Below the pieces are notes generated by a model. That model made no database searches. It was not told the origin of the DNA and was given only the letters and a program-made list of their open reading frames with translations. This document shows positions 33,934-43,177 of a stretch of DNA of 64,000 nt, piece by piece; the stretch's first letter is position 1; every line of letters starts with the position of its first letter. The DNA is from Pyruvatibacter sp. (GTDB lineage Bacteria > Pseudomonadota > Alphaproteobacteria > CGMCC-115125), in the NCBI RefSeq assembly GCF_040219635.1, contig NZ_JAVJSC010000002.1, positions 405,151 to 469,150 on the forward strand, given 5' to 3'. A program made the position numbers and the translations under genes.

Positions 33934-34893
33934 ATGCTGCCGCTCCACCCCACAAGCCAAGCCTACTCGACCGGCCACCTGCCACCGGAAGAGGGCCACA
34001 GCATCTACTTTGAGGAATGCGGCACACCGTCAGGTACGCCTGTGCTCTATCTGCATGGCGGCCCCGGCAGCGGGTTTTCGCGTGAGATAACCCGGCTGCT
34101 CGACCCGCAACGCTACCGCATCATCCTGATGGATCAGCGCGGCGCAGGCCGCTCAACACCGCACGGGTCGCTTGAGCACAACACAACACCGCATCTCATC
34201 GCCGACATGGAACGCCTGCGCACCCACCTTGGCATTGACCGTTGGATGCTGTTTGGCGGCTCATGGGGTGCAACGCTGAGCGTGGCCTACGCCATGGCAC
34301 ACCCGGCGCATGTAACAGCCATGGTGCTCTACGGCCTGTTTCTGGCCCGCCAGTCAGAACTTGAAGCGCTCTACTTCAAGGGCGGCGTTGCGGCCGCGCT
34401 GTACCCGGACATTTTCGAAACGTTCATCAGTGCGCTTGCCCCCGACCAGCAGGCCGATCCGATTGCAGGTTACGCCGCCTTGTTCACTCACCCTGATGCC
34501 GCCGTGCGCCATGACGCGCTGTACCGCTGGACGGCACTTGAAAAGGCCGTGTCGCGTTTTGAAGGCAGCACAGCAGACCTCGCCGATGACATGAGCAATG
34601 CGGATTACGTGCTGGCGCACTCACTCATCGAGAACCACTATTTTCAATGTCACGGCTTCATCGACGCCGACGACATTCTGGCGCGCGGTGCTGGAGTGCT
34701 GGCCGATATCCCGATTGACCTCATCGCTGCGCGCTACGACATGGTCTGCCCGATTAAAACAGCCCATGACTTTGCACGCGCCGTGCCCCACACCCGGCTA
34801 ACCATTGTGCCTGACGCAGGTCACACATGGCGCGACCCGTCCAACACACAGGCGCTTCTCGCCTGCCTCAACGCCCATGCATCCAAAGGATAG
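33934..34893 (+). CDS. pip: Proline iminopeptidase
   Basis: This 319-residue alpha/beta-hydrolase releases N-terminal proline from peptides. The oxyanion motif HGGPGSG lies at 41-47, followed by DQRGAGRSTPH. The nucleophile elbow is GGSWG with S110. The acid D is in AARYDMVCP and the histidine in PDAGHTWRD. These motifs and the length match the Xanthomonas/Neisseria-type S33 family enzyme. It is cytoplasmic, with no signal peptide. The stop is followed 4 bases later by the GTG of a Nudix gene whose ribosome binding site AAAGGA lies inside the end of this gene. Confidence 0.93.
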   Translation: MLPLHPTSQAYSTGHLPPEEGHSIYFEECGTPSGTPVLYLHGGPGSGFSREITRLLDPQRYRIILMDQRGAGRSTPHGSLEHNTTPHLIADMERLRTHLGIDRWMLFGGSWGATLSVAYAMAHPAHVTAMVLYGLFLARQSELEALYFKGGVAAALYPDIFETFISALAPDQQADPIAGYAALFTHPDAAVRHDALYRWTALEKAVSRFEGSTADLADDMSNADYVLAHSLIENHYFQCHGFIDADDILARGAGVLADIPIDLIAARYDMVCPIKTAHDFARAVPHTRLTIVPDAGHTWRDPSNTQALLACLNAHASKG

Positions 34894-34897
34894 TCCC

Positions 34898-35509
34898 GTG
34901 ACCAATACCCCGCCTGCACCTCCTTCTCGCCCGGGTACGTGGAAAGTTTTGTCCGATGCCATCGAGTTTGAAACACCCCACATCCGCGCCCGCCGTCAAC
35001 GCTGCGAAACAGCGCGCGGGGCCATCGTCGATCCCTACCATGTGTTCGACGTGCCCAACTGGACCTGTGTGCTGGCCATAACGCCGGACATGCAGGTGGT
35101 GCTGGTGCGAAATTACCGCCACGGCGCCCAACAGGTGATTGTGGAGCTACCCGGCGGCATCATTGACGCAACCGATGCCGACACCCGATCCGCCGCCGCC
35201 CGCGAGCTTCGTGAAGAGACCGGCCACAGCGTGGAGACGATGCACGCCCTGCCGCCCATCCACCCCTACCCCGGCCGCTTTCGCCAGCGCGCCTATCCGT
35301 TCCTGGGATTAGGCGCTGTCAAAACAGCGGAACAGGCTCTGGAAGACGATGAGGATATTGAGGTGTTCACGGTGCCGCTGGCACGCGCATTCGAGATGTT
35401 TGCCGACGGCAGCGAGCACGTTGCGATCGTCCATGCGGGCATCATGCTGAGTGCCCGGCATCTGATTGCCACAACAGCAGAACTGGCCGAATTGCGCGCC
35501 TTGCTCTAG
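34898..35509 (+). CDS. Nudix hydrolase, ADP-ribose-pyrophosphatase-like
   Basis: This 203-residue hydrolase has ELPGGIID followed by a short insert and AAARELREETGH, the Nudix helix with catalytic REx2EE. The preceding strand VVLVRNYRHGAQQ and the PYPGRFRQRAYPFLGLG stretch resemble ADP-ribose and nucleotide-sugar pyrophosphatases; the substrate is inferred. The start is GTG at 34898, chosen for the AAAGGA seven bases upstream and the 4-base gap to pip. The frame extends to 34805, but only overlaps pip there. It is probably co-transcribed with pip. Confidence 0.85.
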   Translation: MTNTPPAPPSRPGTWKVLSDAIEFETPHIRARRQRCETARGAIVDPYHVFDVPNWTCVLAITPDMQVVLVRNYRHGAQQVIVELPGGIIDATDADTRSAAARELREETGHSVETMHALPPIHPYPGRFRQRAYPFLGLGAVKTAEQALEDDEDIEVFTVPLARAFEMFADGSEHVAIVHAGIMLSARHLIATTAELAELRALL

Positions 35510-35692
35510 GCAACTGCCGGATACTCACCATCGCCACATATCTCACCTTTTGTTTGGCGCATTTTACGGCAGAAAACAGAGACTTTTCTCGCCCTCTCAT
35601 ACTTTCGGGTGATTGCAGCTTTTCCCAAAAACCCCGACTTTCGCACCAGTGTCCGTCCTCACGCGGGCGATAGGGTGAGTCCAGGGGTGTTT

Positions 35693-38305
35693 ATGAGTAT
35701 GAGTAACAGCAACGCGGCAACATATCAGCAGCAGGTGCGCGCAGCATTGATATGCGCCGCTCTGGGCACAACGGCGCTGACCGCGCTCACCGCAGCGCCT
35801 GATGCCGCCTATGCCGCCTGCATAGCTGCAGGCCCGGCTAACACCTTCAATGTCAACAACACCATCTTTCCGCTGAACCTGACCGCCAACTGCCCCGCGC
35901 CGGGCGCAGCAAACAGCGTGACGGTTCTGCCAGGCACCACAGTTACTAACGCAGGCGGCAACGGCATCACCTCCGGCGCGCTCCAGTGGGACATCAACAA
36001 TCAGGGGACCATCACCCCGCTAGGCGGTAACGGCATAGAATACAACGCCGCCAATGGCGTCGTGAGAAATTCCGGCACCATCAATGGCAACACCTCAGTG
36101 TCGTTTTCAGGCGGCGGCAATAGTACGTTCACCAATGAAGTTGGTGGCGTCGCAAACAGTAATCTCGGGACCACCGTAAACCTCGGGGGCACAGGAACGG
36201 TCACCAACCACGGAACCATCAATTCCACCGGATTTGGAAGCGGGATTAACATCGTTGGGGCTGGCGGCGTCGTCAACAATACGGGCACCATCACAGTAGC
36301 AAACGCCCTTGGTGTAGTCTCCTTCGGCGGTGGAACGGTCACCAACGCACAAGGCGCATCGATCACATCTTCGACCGGCAGCGTTCAATTTACCAATATT
36401 GGCGGAACGTTCATCAACGCTGGCACCGTGACCAGCAACCTGACAGCAACCGCATTCATCGGCAGTGGCGGCGACGACATCGTCGAACTGCAGCCAACCG
36501 GCATTTTCAACGGCAGTGTGTTTGGCAATGGCGGCAATGACACGTTGCGTTTCGGTGGAAACGGAGCTGGCACTTTCAACCTTGCTGAAATTGATACCGG
36601 GACCGACACGCTCAAGTACCAACGCTTCGAGATCTTTAATGTCACGGGCGGCGAATGGACGTTTAACAACACTACCACCGTGCCCTTCGCCATTAACGGC
36701 GGCACGGTCAAAGGCACGGGCACTTTCGGTGGCCTCACCGCCAACGCAGGCGGTACGCTGGCACCTGGTAATTCCATCGGTACACTGAACGTTGCAGGCA
36801 ATGTGGTGTTTGCACCCGGCTCCACGTACCAGGTGGAAATCAACGAGAACGGCACGTCTGACCTTATTGCCGCCACCGGCACTGCCACCATCGGCGGCGG
36901 CACGGTGAACGTGCTGCCCGAACCAGGCCTTTATGCCAACCCACTGACCTACACTATCATCACTGCGGGCGGTGGCGTTGCAGGTACGTTCAATAACGTG
37001 ACCATCGCCAACAATTTTGCGTTCCTCAATCCGACCCTGATCTACAACGCCAACAACGTGCAGTTGTCCATTGGCGCGGGAGCGGCCTTCAGCGCAGCGG
37101 CGCGCACCCGCAACCAGCGCTCGACGGCAGCCGTACTGGATGGCCTGGCAGGCACAGCCACCGGCACCCTGCAAAGAGCCCTCAATAACCTCACCATCCA
37201 GACAGTGCCCGGCGCGCTTGCGGGCTTTGAAAGCCTCAATGGTGAAATCCACGTGGCCGGGGCATCCGCAGCGCTGCTCAACATCAACCACGTGGCCGAT
37301 ACCATGCGCCGCGGAGACGGTGTGTTTGCCCACCGTTCAGCCACACAGTCGGCACACACGGGCGGCACTTTGCAATTTGCGCAGGCCACTCTGGGTCGCT
37401 CAGCCAACGACGCGGCTGAGATACTGGTTTCTGCCAACCCCGGTGCCGCCGCCCACAACCTTGCAGGCAACGGCGACACACCCTGGACCTACTGGAGCAC
37501 CGCCCTTGGCTCTGAAGGGCTGATTGACAGCGACAGCAATGGCCGCAAGACCGAACATACCCAGATAGGTTTTGCCGCCGGCGGCGAATATCGCCTGACC
37601 GATGCCACGTCGCTTGGCGTCTCGGTTGCCTACCTCAACAACGATGCAGACCTTGGGTCACAGGATATGGACCGCAGCACCTATGTGTTGGGTGCCACCG
37701 GGCGTCATGCCAGCCCGCTTGGTTTGGATATCGAAGCCTCCATCGGCTACGGCTATCAGGACATTGAAACCAGCCGCAGCATTGCCATCGGCGCGTTCGG
37801 TGCAACGGCCAACGCCGACTACAATGCCCATACGGGCTTTGCCTCCTTTGAAGCCTCGACCACGCGCACAGCGGGCCAGGTTGTGTTCCGCCCGTTTGTC
37901 GGTGCCACATATGTTTACTCTGACGTTGATGGATTTACCGAAACAGGCGCGGGCACTGCAGGGCTGACCAATGATGGTGAAACATACAGTTCGCTCATCA
38001 GCCGTATTGGCCTGCAGCTCTCAACGGAGTTTACGGTCGCTGACCGTCCGGTGGTTCCTACGGCCAGTCTGGCCTGGGCACGCGAACTGGGCGATGTCAG
38101 CCAGTCAAGCGACTTTGCATTTGTAAGTGGCGGCGGTTCGTTTGACACCTGGGCAACGGAACGCGGCCGCAACAGTGCAGAGCTTGGCTTTGGTCTCGCA
38201 TCGCTGATCTGTGATGGGGTAAGCGCGCATCTGGGCTATCAGGGCACGTATTCCGGCCAGGACCGCGACACAGCACTCACCGCAGGCGTCCGCGTGGCCT
38301 GGTAG
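35693..38305 (+). CDS. Autotransporter (type V secretion) protein
   Basis: This 870-residue surface or secreted protein has a signal peptide (about residues 8-42, ending in AYAA). The passenger is rich in Asn, Gly and Thr, with repeats such as NNTGTI, NAGTVTS and NHGTI that predict a beta-helix. The segment GTFGGLTANAGGTLAPGNSIGTLNVAG is the passenger-associated repeat just before the translocator. The C-terminal 280 residues (from about 37465) form the 12-stranded autotransporter barrel, ending in VRVAW with the terminal aromatic recognised by BAM. I used the ATG at 35693, preceded by CAGGGG; an ATG six bases later and an upstream start at 35609 are possible. The passenger's role is unknown; no protease motif is evident. 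Confidence 0.9.
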   Translation: MSMSNSNAATYQQQVRAALICAALGTTALTALTAAPDAAYAACIAAGPANTFNVNNTIFPLNLTANCPAPGAANSVTVLPGTTVTNAGGNGITSGALQWDINNQGTITPLGGNGIEYNAANGVVRNSGTINGNTSVSFSGGGNSTFTNEVGGVANSNLGTTVNLGGTGTVTNHGTINSTGFGSGINIVGAGGVVNNTGTITVANALGVVSFGGGTVTNAQGASITSSTGSVQFTNIGGTFINAGTVTSNLTATAFIGSGGDDIVELQPTGIFNGSVFGNGGNDTLRFGGNGAGTFNLAEIDTGTDTLKYQRFEIFNVTGGEWTFNNTTTVPFAINGGTVKGTGTFGGLTANAGGTLAPGNSIGTLNVAGNVVFAPGSTYQVEINENGTSDLIAATGTATIGGGTVNVLPEPGLYANPLTYTIITAGGGVAGTFNNVTIANNFAFLNPTLIYNANNVQLSIGAGAAFSAAARTRNQRSTAAVLDGLAGTATGTLQRALNNLTIQTVPGALAGFESLNGEIHVAGASAALLNINHVADTMRRGDGVFAHRSATQSAHTGGTLQFAQATLGRSANDAAEILVSANPGAAAHNLAGNGDTPWTYWSTALGSEGLIDSDSNGRKTEHTQIGFAAGGEYRLTDATSLGVSVAYLNNDADLGSQDMDRSTYVLGATGRHASPLGLDIEASIGYGYQDIETSRSIAIGAFGATANADYNAHTGFASFEASTTRTAGQVVFRPFVGATYVYSDVDGFTETGAGTAGLTNDGETYSSLISRIGLQLSTEFTVADRPVVPTASLAWARELGDVSQSSDFAFVSGGGSFDTWATERGRNSAELGFGLASLICDGVSAHLGYQGTYSGQDRDTALTAGVRVAW

Positions 38306-38308
38306 CCG

Positions 38309-38914
38309 CTAAACGGTTGCTGGTTGCGCCGGTCGCCACATCGGATAGATCGGCGGGCAACCTTCGGGCAACGTTGGCACGTCGCGCAATTCAAAACCGT
38401 AGCGCTCATAAATCGGGATATTCGACGCCTTGGTGGATTCCAGATAGGCAGGCATACCCGCCTGATCCACCCTCGCCAGCCCTGAGCGCAACAATGCACC
38501 GCCCAGCCCTTTACCTTGCGCGCGCGGTACAATGCCTATTGTGAACAGATAAAAATGCGGCTCTTTGGGATGAACCTTTTGAACGCAGGCCCCAAAGGCC
38601 ATACCGCGCGCAAGTGCCGATGGCACGCCATGCAGCACAGCGGAGGCACCCAGCGCCAGCGTGTTGCCCAATGACAGGTCACCGTTGGCCCCCGGCGGCA
38701 ACCACATAGTGGCCCCGGCACCCTCGTCCAGATATTCGCTAAAGCCGCGTGGCAGATAGATGTTCTTTGCCAAGCCAGTCATGAAGGCCTTTATCAGCGA
38801 CGGTTTGCGCATGATCCAAAGATTGACCGGATCATCAAAAAAAGCCTCGCTGGTGATGCGGCCAATACGCCGGGCGTCAGCCACATGCGCCTGATGAATG
38901 GCAGGATCGCGCAT
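38309..38914 (-). CDS. GNAT family N-acetyltransferase
   Basis: This 201-residue acetyltransferase has the acetyl-CoA pyrophosphate loop GIVPRAQGKGLGGALL (motif A, R/QxxGxG) and a C-terminal AYLESTKASNIPIYERYGFEL (motif B), both typical of GNAT enzymes. The N-terminal part contains the DPVNLWIMRKP stretch common to a bacterial subgroup of uncharacterised acetyltransferases. The substrate is unknown. The ATG at 38914 overlaps the Kelch gene's TGA by one base; a GTG three bases upstream is possible. The gene converges on the autotransporter with only 3 bases between stops. Confidence 0.87.
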   Translation of the reverse strand: MRDPAIHQAHVADARRIGRITSEAFFDDPVNLWIMRKPSLIKAFMTGLAKNIYLPRGFSEYLDEGAGATMWLPPGANGDLSLGNTLALGASAVLHGVPSALARGMAFGACVQKVHPKEPHFYLFTIGIVPRAQGKGLGGALLRSGLARVDQAGMPAYLESTKASNIPIYERYGFELRDVPTLPEGCPPIYPMWRPAQPATV

Positions 38915-39888
38915 CACGGAGCGTAGATGTTGACGACATCAGATGCCGTGAAAAACGAAAACACTCCGGCACCGCCCGATCCGCCTATCACAACAAACTT
39001 TCCGTCCACCCCGGCGGATGCAGCCCCAAGACGCGGCAGAGGCAGGCTGGGGGCCGTCTGCCACCGGTTGGAAGCGGTATCAAACACATAGTGCTCCGAG
39101 AACGTGCGCATCGGATCGTTGGAGCGGCCTCCCGCTACATGCACCTTGCCGCCAACAACGCCAGCCGCCGCATCAGCCCGCGGCGCGGGCAACGCAGGCA
39201 GCGTGCGCCACGCGCCGCGCAACGTCACATCAATGGCATGGACCTGCCCGGTCACACCACCCGGCGTGCGGCCGCCAATGGCAAACACCTGATCGCCCGC
39301 AGCGACCACACTCAGATCCTTGCGCGAGGCAGGAAGGTCAGCCTCAAGCTCTGACCAATCAGCCGTGGCCGTATCATAGACCAGCACCCGCGACGGGTTT
39401 GGCCCCTCTCCGCCCACCACATAGAGCTTGCTGCCTACAGAGGCCATGCCATGGCGCGCGCGTCCCGCTGGCATATCGGCCATCTGTACCCATACAGCGC
39501 TCGAAATATCGTACCTCCACAGGTCTGCCGACGGCGCATCAAACTCCTGACCGGCAAAACCGCCAGAGACATAAAGCCCACCGTCATTTGCCACCGCAAT
39601 ACCAAAACTCTGACGCCCCGTTGGCATCGGCGGCAACGGGCGCCAGATATCACCTACGGTGTCATACGCGGCAAAATCCTCAACCGGCCCCTCAAGACCT
39701 GCACCGCCCGCAACAAACACGGTCTCGCCGCGCGCCGCAGCACCGCCAAATGCACGGGCGTCCCCAATCGGCGCGCCTTCGCTCCACTCAGCCGCATGAC
39801 CTGTTGAAAGACCTGACAGCAGCACCAGCGCCACAACTGCACCGACAAAACCAGCCGCACTGAATATCCGCGTCAAAGAAGCAACCAT
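38914..39888 (-). CDS. Secreted Kelch-repeat protein
   Basis: This 324-residue protein has a signal peptide (about residues 1-32, ending GHAA). About six Kelch repeats follow, recognisable by GG doublets followed by a Y/W spacing: VFVAGGAGLEG, LYVSGGFAGQEF, LYVVGGEGPNP, VFAIGGRTPGG, VHVAGGRSND and FVVIGGSGG. They should form one six-bladed beta-propeller in the periplasm. It starts 15 codon-overlapping bases inside the 3' end of mgtE and ends at the GNAT start, so the three genes look translationally coupled. A sialate-mutarotase-like or ligand-binding role is possible but undecided. Confidence 0.85.
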   Translation of the reverse strand: MVASLTRIFSAAGFVGAVVALVLLSGLSTGHAAEWSEGAPIGDARAFGGAAARGETVFVAGGAGLEGPVEDFAAYDTVGDIWRPLPPMPTGRQSFGIAVANDGGLYVSGGFAGQEFDAPSADLWRYDISSAVWVQMADMPAGRARHGMASVGSKLYVVGGEGPNPSRVLVYDTATADWSELEADLPASRKDLSVVAAGDQVFAIGGRTPGGVTGQVHAIDVTLRGAWRTLPALPAPRADAAAGVVGGKVHVAGGRSNDPMRTFSEHYVFDTASNRWQTAPSLPLPRLGAASAGVDGKFVVIGGSGGAGVFSFFTASDVVNIYAP

Positions 39889-41282
39889 GTGGCCAATCCC
39901 AAAAAGGCGAGAAACGAAACAGCGTCCGTTAGCGCAATCAAAAACACACTGGATGAAATTGCCGGGTCAGCACCCGCCCTGTCCAGTGCCAGCGGAATGA
40001 GAATACCCGACAGCCCGGCAAACCCCAGCGTAATCACCATCGACACAGCAATGACACCGCCAAGCGCCCAGTCGCCGAATATCACCCCTACACCAGCACC
40101 CATCAGCACGGCGAAAATAAGCCCGTTCAAAAACGCCACCAGCACTTCACGCGAGATGACACGGCGAACGTTGAACTCAACCAGATCACGCGTTGCCATG
40201 GCCCGCACGGTTACCGTCATCGTCTGCGTCCCCGCATTGCCCGCAAGCGCCGCCACAACCGGCATCAAAATGGCGAGTGTCACCATTTTTTCAATGCTGA
40301 CACCGAACGCCGAAATAACCACGGCGGCAATAGCAGCCGTAAACAGATTTGCGAACAACCACGGAAACCTGCTGCGCGCTGTCTGGATGACGGTATCCGT
40401 CAGCGCTTCGTCACCCACACCGGCAAGACGGCGAATGTCTTCGCCCGCCTCTTCCTGAATGACCTCAACCACATCATCCACCGTCACCATACCCACCAGC
40501 CGGTCTTCGCTGTCCACCACCGCAGCAGACACCAGATTGTACTTCTCAAACTGGTGCGCGACCTCTTCCTGATCCATGTCAGCGGGAATAAGCGTCTGTT
40601 CGGTATCCATGATGTCGGCAATGCGGACTGGCCGTCTGGACCGCATCACACGCGACAAAGGCACCGTACCGATGGCATGAAAGGCTTCATCCACCACGAA
40701 GATTTCAAAAAACGTTTCCGGCAGATCATCACTTTCGCGCAGATGGTCGATGGCCTCGCCCACCGTCCAGTGCGGCGGCACCACCACAATGTCGCGCTGC
40801 ATGAGGCGGCCGGCCGAATCTTCTTCATACTCAAGCGAACGCTCAATCTGTGCGCGGTCCTCTTCCGGCATCCGCGACAGCAGGGCCTGCTGGTCCGCCT
40901 CCTCCATATCTTCGAGGAGATAAACCGCGTCGTCCGTATCAAGCGTTGCCAGCGCCTCCGCCACCCGGCCAGGACCAATATAGTCCAGCACTTCGTCGCG
41001 CAGACCTTCGTCCAGTTCGGAAAGTGCCGCTATGTCGAGATCAGGACCGAGTATTGAAACCAGTGTGCGCCGCTCATCAGGCCGCAACAGTTCAATGAGT
41101 TCGGCAACGTCGGAGGGGTGCAGGCCGTCAGCCGCCGCACGCACGGCCGGCGCATCGCCCGCATCAATACGGTCAACCACGGTGCGCACGAAGTCAGGCG
41201 ACAAACCCAGCTCGTCGTCGCCGGCTCCGCGCTCATTTGTCCGGTCACTCGGCCGATCCGTATCTGGTGCGGTATCGCTCAA
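39873..41282 (-). CDS. mgtE: Magnesium transporter MgtE
   Basis: This 469-residue inner-membrane Mg2+ channel has an N-terminal superhelical acidic domain (about 30-150). Two CBS domains follow (about 150-280), with IADIMDTEQTLIPADMDQEE and DRLVGMVTVDDVVEVIQEE at their ends. About five membrane segments span 320-469. The pore signature MPVVAALAGNAGTQTMTV is present, and GSD/GADP stretches line the helix ends. The cytoplasmic domains sense Mg2+ and gate the pore in characterised homologues. I saw no Mg2+ riboswitch-like fold in the 188 bp between it and the tRNA gene. Confidence 0.94.
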   Translation of the reverse strand: MSDTAPDTDRPSDRTNERGAGDDELGLSPDFVRTVVDRIDAGDAPAVRAAADGLHPSDVAELIELLRPDERRTLVSILGPDLDIAALSELDEGLRDEVLDYIGPGRVAEALATLDTDDAVYLLEDMEEADQQALLSRMPEEDRAQIERSLEYEEDSAGRLMQRDIVVVPPHWTVGEAIDHLRESDDLPETFFEIFVVDEAFHAIGTVPLSRVMRSRRPVRIADIMDTEQTLIPADMDQEEVAHQFEKYNLVSAAVVDSEDRLVGMVTVDDVVEVIQEEAGEDIRRLAGVGDEALTDTVIQTARSRFPWLFANLFTAAIAAVVISAFGVSIEKMVTLAILMPVVAALAGNAGTQTMTVTVRAMATRDLVEFNVRRVISREVLVAFLNGLIFAVLMGAGVGVIFGDWALGGVIAVSMVITLGFAGLSGILIPLALDRAGADPAISSSVFLIALTDAVSFLAFLGLATWLLL

Positions 41283-41470
41283 ACCTGCCTGCTTTCCTTA
41301 TGGTCCGCCCGCGCTCATGACGCAAAGAACACGGCTGCACGGCGTTGCTATCCGAAGCGCGCAAAAGTCTCCACCCCCGCAGCAGGGATTTTTTGCCCAC
41401 ATCTCAGATGGTACCGCAGACGCACCCGTTTGAGGGCTGCGCCATATATTTTATTGGGAAAATGAAAAAA

Positions 41471-41557
41471 TGGTGCGGTCGAGAAGACTCGAACTTCCAC
41501 GGGTTTTACCCCACAGCGACCTCAACGCTGCGCGTCTACCAATTCCGCCACGACCGC
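41471..41557 (-). tRNA. tRNA-Leu (anticodon GAG)
   Basis: Read on the - strand, the 87-base gene folds as a class II tRNA. The acceptor GCGGTCG (41557-41551) pairs with CGACCGC (41481-41475), followed by discriminator A and an encoded CCA. The anticodon stem CAGCG/CGCTG encloses TTGAGGT, giving anticodon GAG for CUC/CUU leucine codons. The long variable arm TGGGGTAAAACCCG and the T arm GGAAGTTCGAGTCTTCT are present. A T-rich tract directly follows the CCA and may end transcription. Confidence 0.96.
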
Positions 41558-41656
41558 ACGGTAGAACCTGCCCGGACAGCGCCCGAAAAACGCTGAAAAC
41601 AGCAGGGACCGCCGTGTAGCAAACTGCCGGGCACCACACAAGGGTTATGGTGATGC

Positions 41657-42451
41657 CTAGATGCCGTCCCCGTCCACCAGGCCAGGCACATGGATGCCGC
41701 ATTCATCCTTGTCGGTGCCAGCCCAGCGGCCGGAGCGGTAGTCGTCGCCCTCCTTCACCCGGTCCGTGCAGGGCATACAGCCGATGGACAGATAGCCATC
41801 CTTCACCAGCGGATGGCGTGGCAGATTGTGCGTTTCGATGTAGGTCTTGAGGTCACCAAGGTTCCAGTTGGCAAGCGGGTTGATCTTGAAGCGGCCCGGC
41901 GAGCCATCGGCCCTGGCTTCCTGCTCGATGGTAGGCATTCCCGCCCGCGCACCGGTCTGAAACTGCTTGCGGCCCGTAATAGACGCCTCAAAGCCGCGCA
42001 GCCCGTGCGCAAGCGGCAGTACCTTGCGGAAATGGCAGCAGGCGTCCGGATTATGCGCCCACAAGTCGCCCTTGGGGTCGTCCGTCGCTTCAATGCGCGG
42101 GTCCGGCCCCAGCGACCGCACATCCGTGAGGCCGAGCTTATCCTGCAGCCGATCCCGGTAGCGCAGCGTCTCGCCAAACAGCTTGCCGGTATTGAGAAAC
42201 AGCACCGGCACCGTCGGGTTCACCTGCGACAGCAGATGCAGCAACACCACAGCCTCGGAGCCAAACGACGACACCATGGCAATCTTGCCCGCAAAGGCAT
42301 CATTCACCATCGCATCCAGCAACTGCGCCCCGTCGAGATGACCAAAATCGCGGCGTAGCTGTTCCAACCGTTCAGACGTGACAGTTTGCGAATCCATCGC
42401 CTGGCGCTGCACCGGCGTTGTAGTTGTATCTGCGGCCTGTAGTGCGGTCAT
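41657..42451 (-). CDS. cysH: Phosphoadenylyl/adenylyl-sulfate reductase
   Basis: This 264-residue enzyme reduces APS or PAPS to sulfite in assimilatory sulfate reduction. SSFGSEAVVLLHLL (61-74) is the PP-loop. C138-C139 and C225xxC228 supply the four ligands of a [4Fe-4S] cluster, which marks the APS-reductase type rather than the cluster-free E. coli PAPS reductase. The catalytic cysteine C251 lies in KDECGIHV near the C-terminus. Its start overlaps the cysG-like stop by four bases, coupling sulfite production with siroheme synthesis. Confidence 0.93.
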   Translation of the reverse strand: MTALQAADTTTTPVQRQAMDSQTVTSERLEQLRRDFGHLDGAQLLDAMVNDAFAGKIAMVSSFGSEAVVLLHLLSQVNPTVPVLFLNTGKLFGETLRYRDRLQDKLGLTDVRSLGPDPRIEATDDPKGDLWAHNPDACCHFRKVLPLAHGLRGFEASITGRKQFQTGARAGMPTIEQEARADGSPGRFKINPLANWNLGDLKTYIETHNLPRHPLVKDGYLSIGCMPCTDRVKEGDDYRSGRWAGTDKDECGIHVPGLVDGDGI

Positions 42452-43008
42452 GACAGCCAGCCTTTCTCATCAATCAGGGTATCGGTGCGTTGTGCCAGTT
42501 CCCGCAGCGGCACCCCTTCTTCGCGCCAGCGCGACCGCGCTTGCGCTATTTCGGCGATGTGCCCTGCCCATTCTTCTCCAAACGACTGCGACAGGTGCTT
42601 TTTAAGTCGCCGCGCCAGCCCCGGAGAGGCACCGCCAGTGGAAATCGCCAGCAACAGGTCTCCCCGGCGCACCATGGCAGGCACATGAAAATCACACAGC
42701 GGGCGCACGTCTTCAGTGTTCACCAGAACCCGCTGCTTGCGTGCCAGCGCCGCCAATGCTGCCTCGGCCTCTTCGCCAAGGTCAGCGATGAAAAGTACGT
42801 CGATCACGTCCAGATCAGCAGTTGTCGGCAGCCGCTCCACCAGGCGATCGCCTGCAACCAGACGCATGTCTTTGTCGGCATCCGGTGCAAACACCTTGAT
42901 CTCGTGCGCACCCGCTTCATCCAGCAGGCGGACGCGTTGACGCGCAGCCGCGCCCCCACCGGCAACAGCAGCCCTCAGCACCGTCAGATCAAGCGCAACA
43001 GGAAACAT
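42448..43008 (-). CDS. Precorrin-2 dehydrogenase/siroheme synthase N-domain
   Basis: This 186-residue protein corresponds to the N-terminal module of CysG (CysG-B/Met8-like), which oxidises precorrin-2 with NAD and may insert iron to form siroheme for sulfite reductase. The glycine-rich NAD motif AVAGGGAAARQRVRLL lies near residue 15, and the downstream LLLAISTGGASPGLARRLKKHL matches the family's dimer/catalytic region. The methyltransferase half of CysG is absent and must be elsewhere. It is the first gene of the pair with cysH. Confidence 0.86.
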   Translation of the reverse strand: MFPVALDLTVLRAAVAGGGAAARQRVRLLDEAGAHEIKVFAPDADKDMRLVAGDRLVERLPTTADLDVIDVLFIADLGEEAEAALAALARKQRVLVNTEDVRPLCDFHVPAMVRRGDLLLAISTGGASPGLARRLKKHLSQSFGEEWAGHIAEIAQARSRWREEGVPLRELAQRTDTLIDEKGWLS

Positions 43009-43108
43009 CGGGAATGACCCAAACCCTCATGACTGGCCAAAAACAGCCAAAATCTGCCGCGACCCAGCCGCGTACGGACCTTTAATTCATCAAGAGTTAA
43101 GGGGTTAA

Positions 43109-43133
43109 ACGCCTTTGTTCAAGCAAAAGGCGT
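43109..43133. repeat. Hairpin between the FliN-like gene and cysG
   Basis: ACGCCTTT (43109-43116) pairs with AAAGGCGT (43126-43133). It is preceded on the + strand by a direct repeat GTTAAGGGGTTAA at about 43096-43108. No T-run follows on the - strand, so it is not a canonical terminator of the FliN-like gene. It may be a regulatory site in front of cysG. Confidence 0.4.
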
Positions 43134-43177
43134 GAAATAGATAAAATCACAACAGAAAAGTGTTATTAGTACCTACG

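Noticed and set aside
36107..37333. 408-residue frame antisense to the autotransporter
   Set aside because: The + strand frame has a signal peptide, passenger and barrel; the antisense frame is an artefact of the repetitive Gly/Asn/Thr codons.
41283..41470. Magnesium riboswitch in front of mgtE
   Set aside because: I found no M-box-like helices; the stretch is short, and it includes an AT-rich tract best explained as the tRNA end or promoter.
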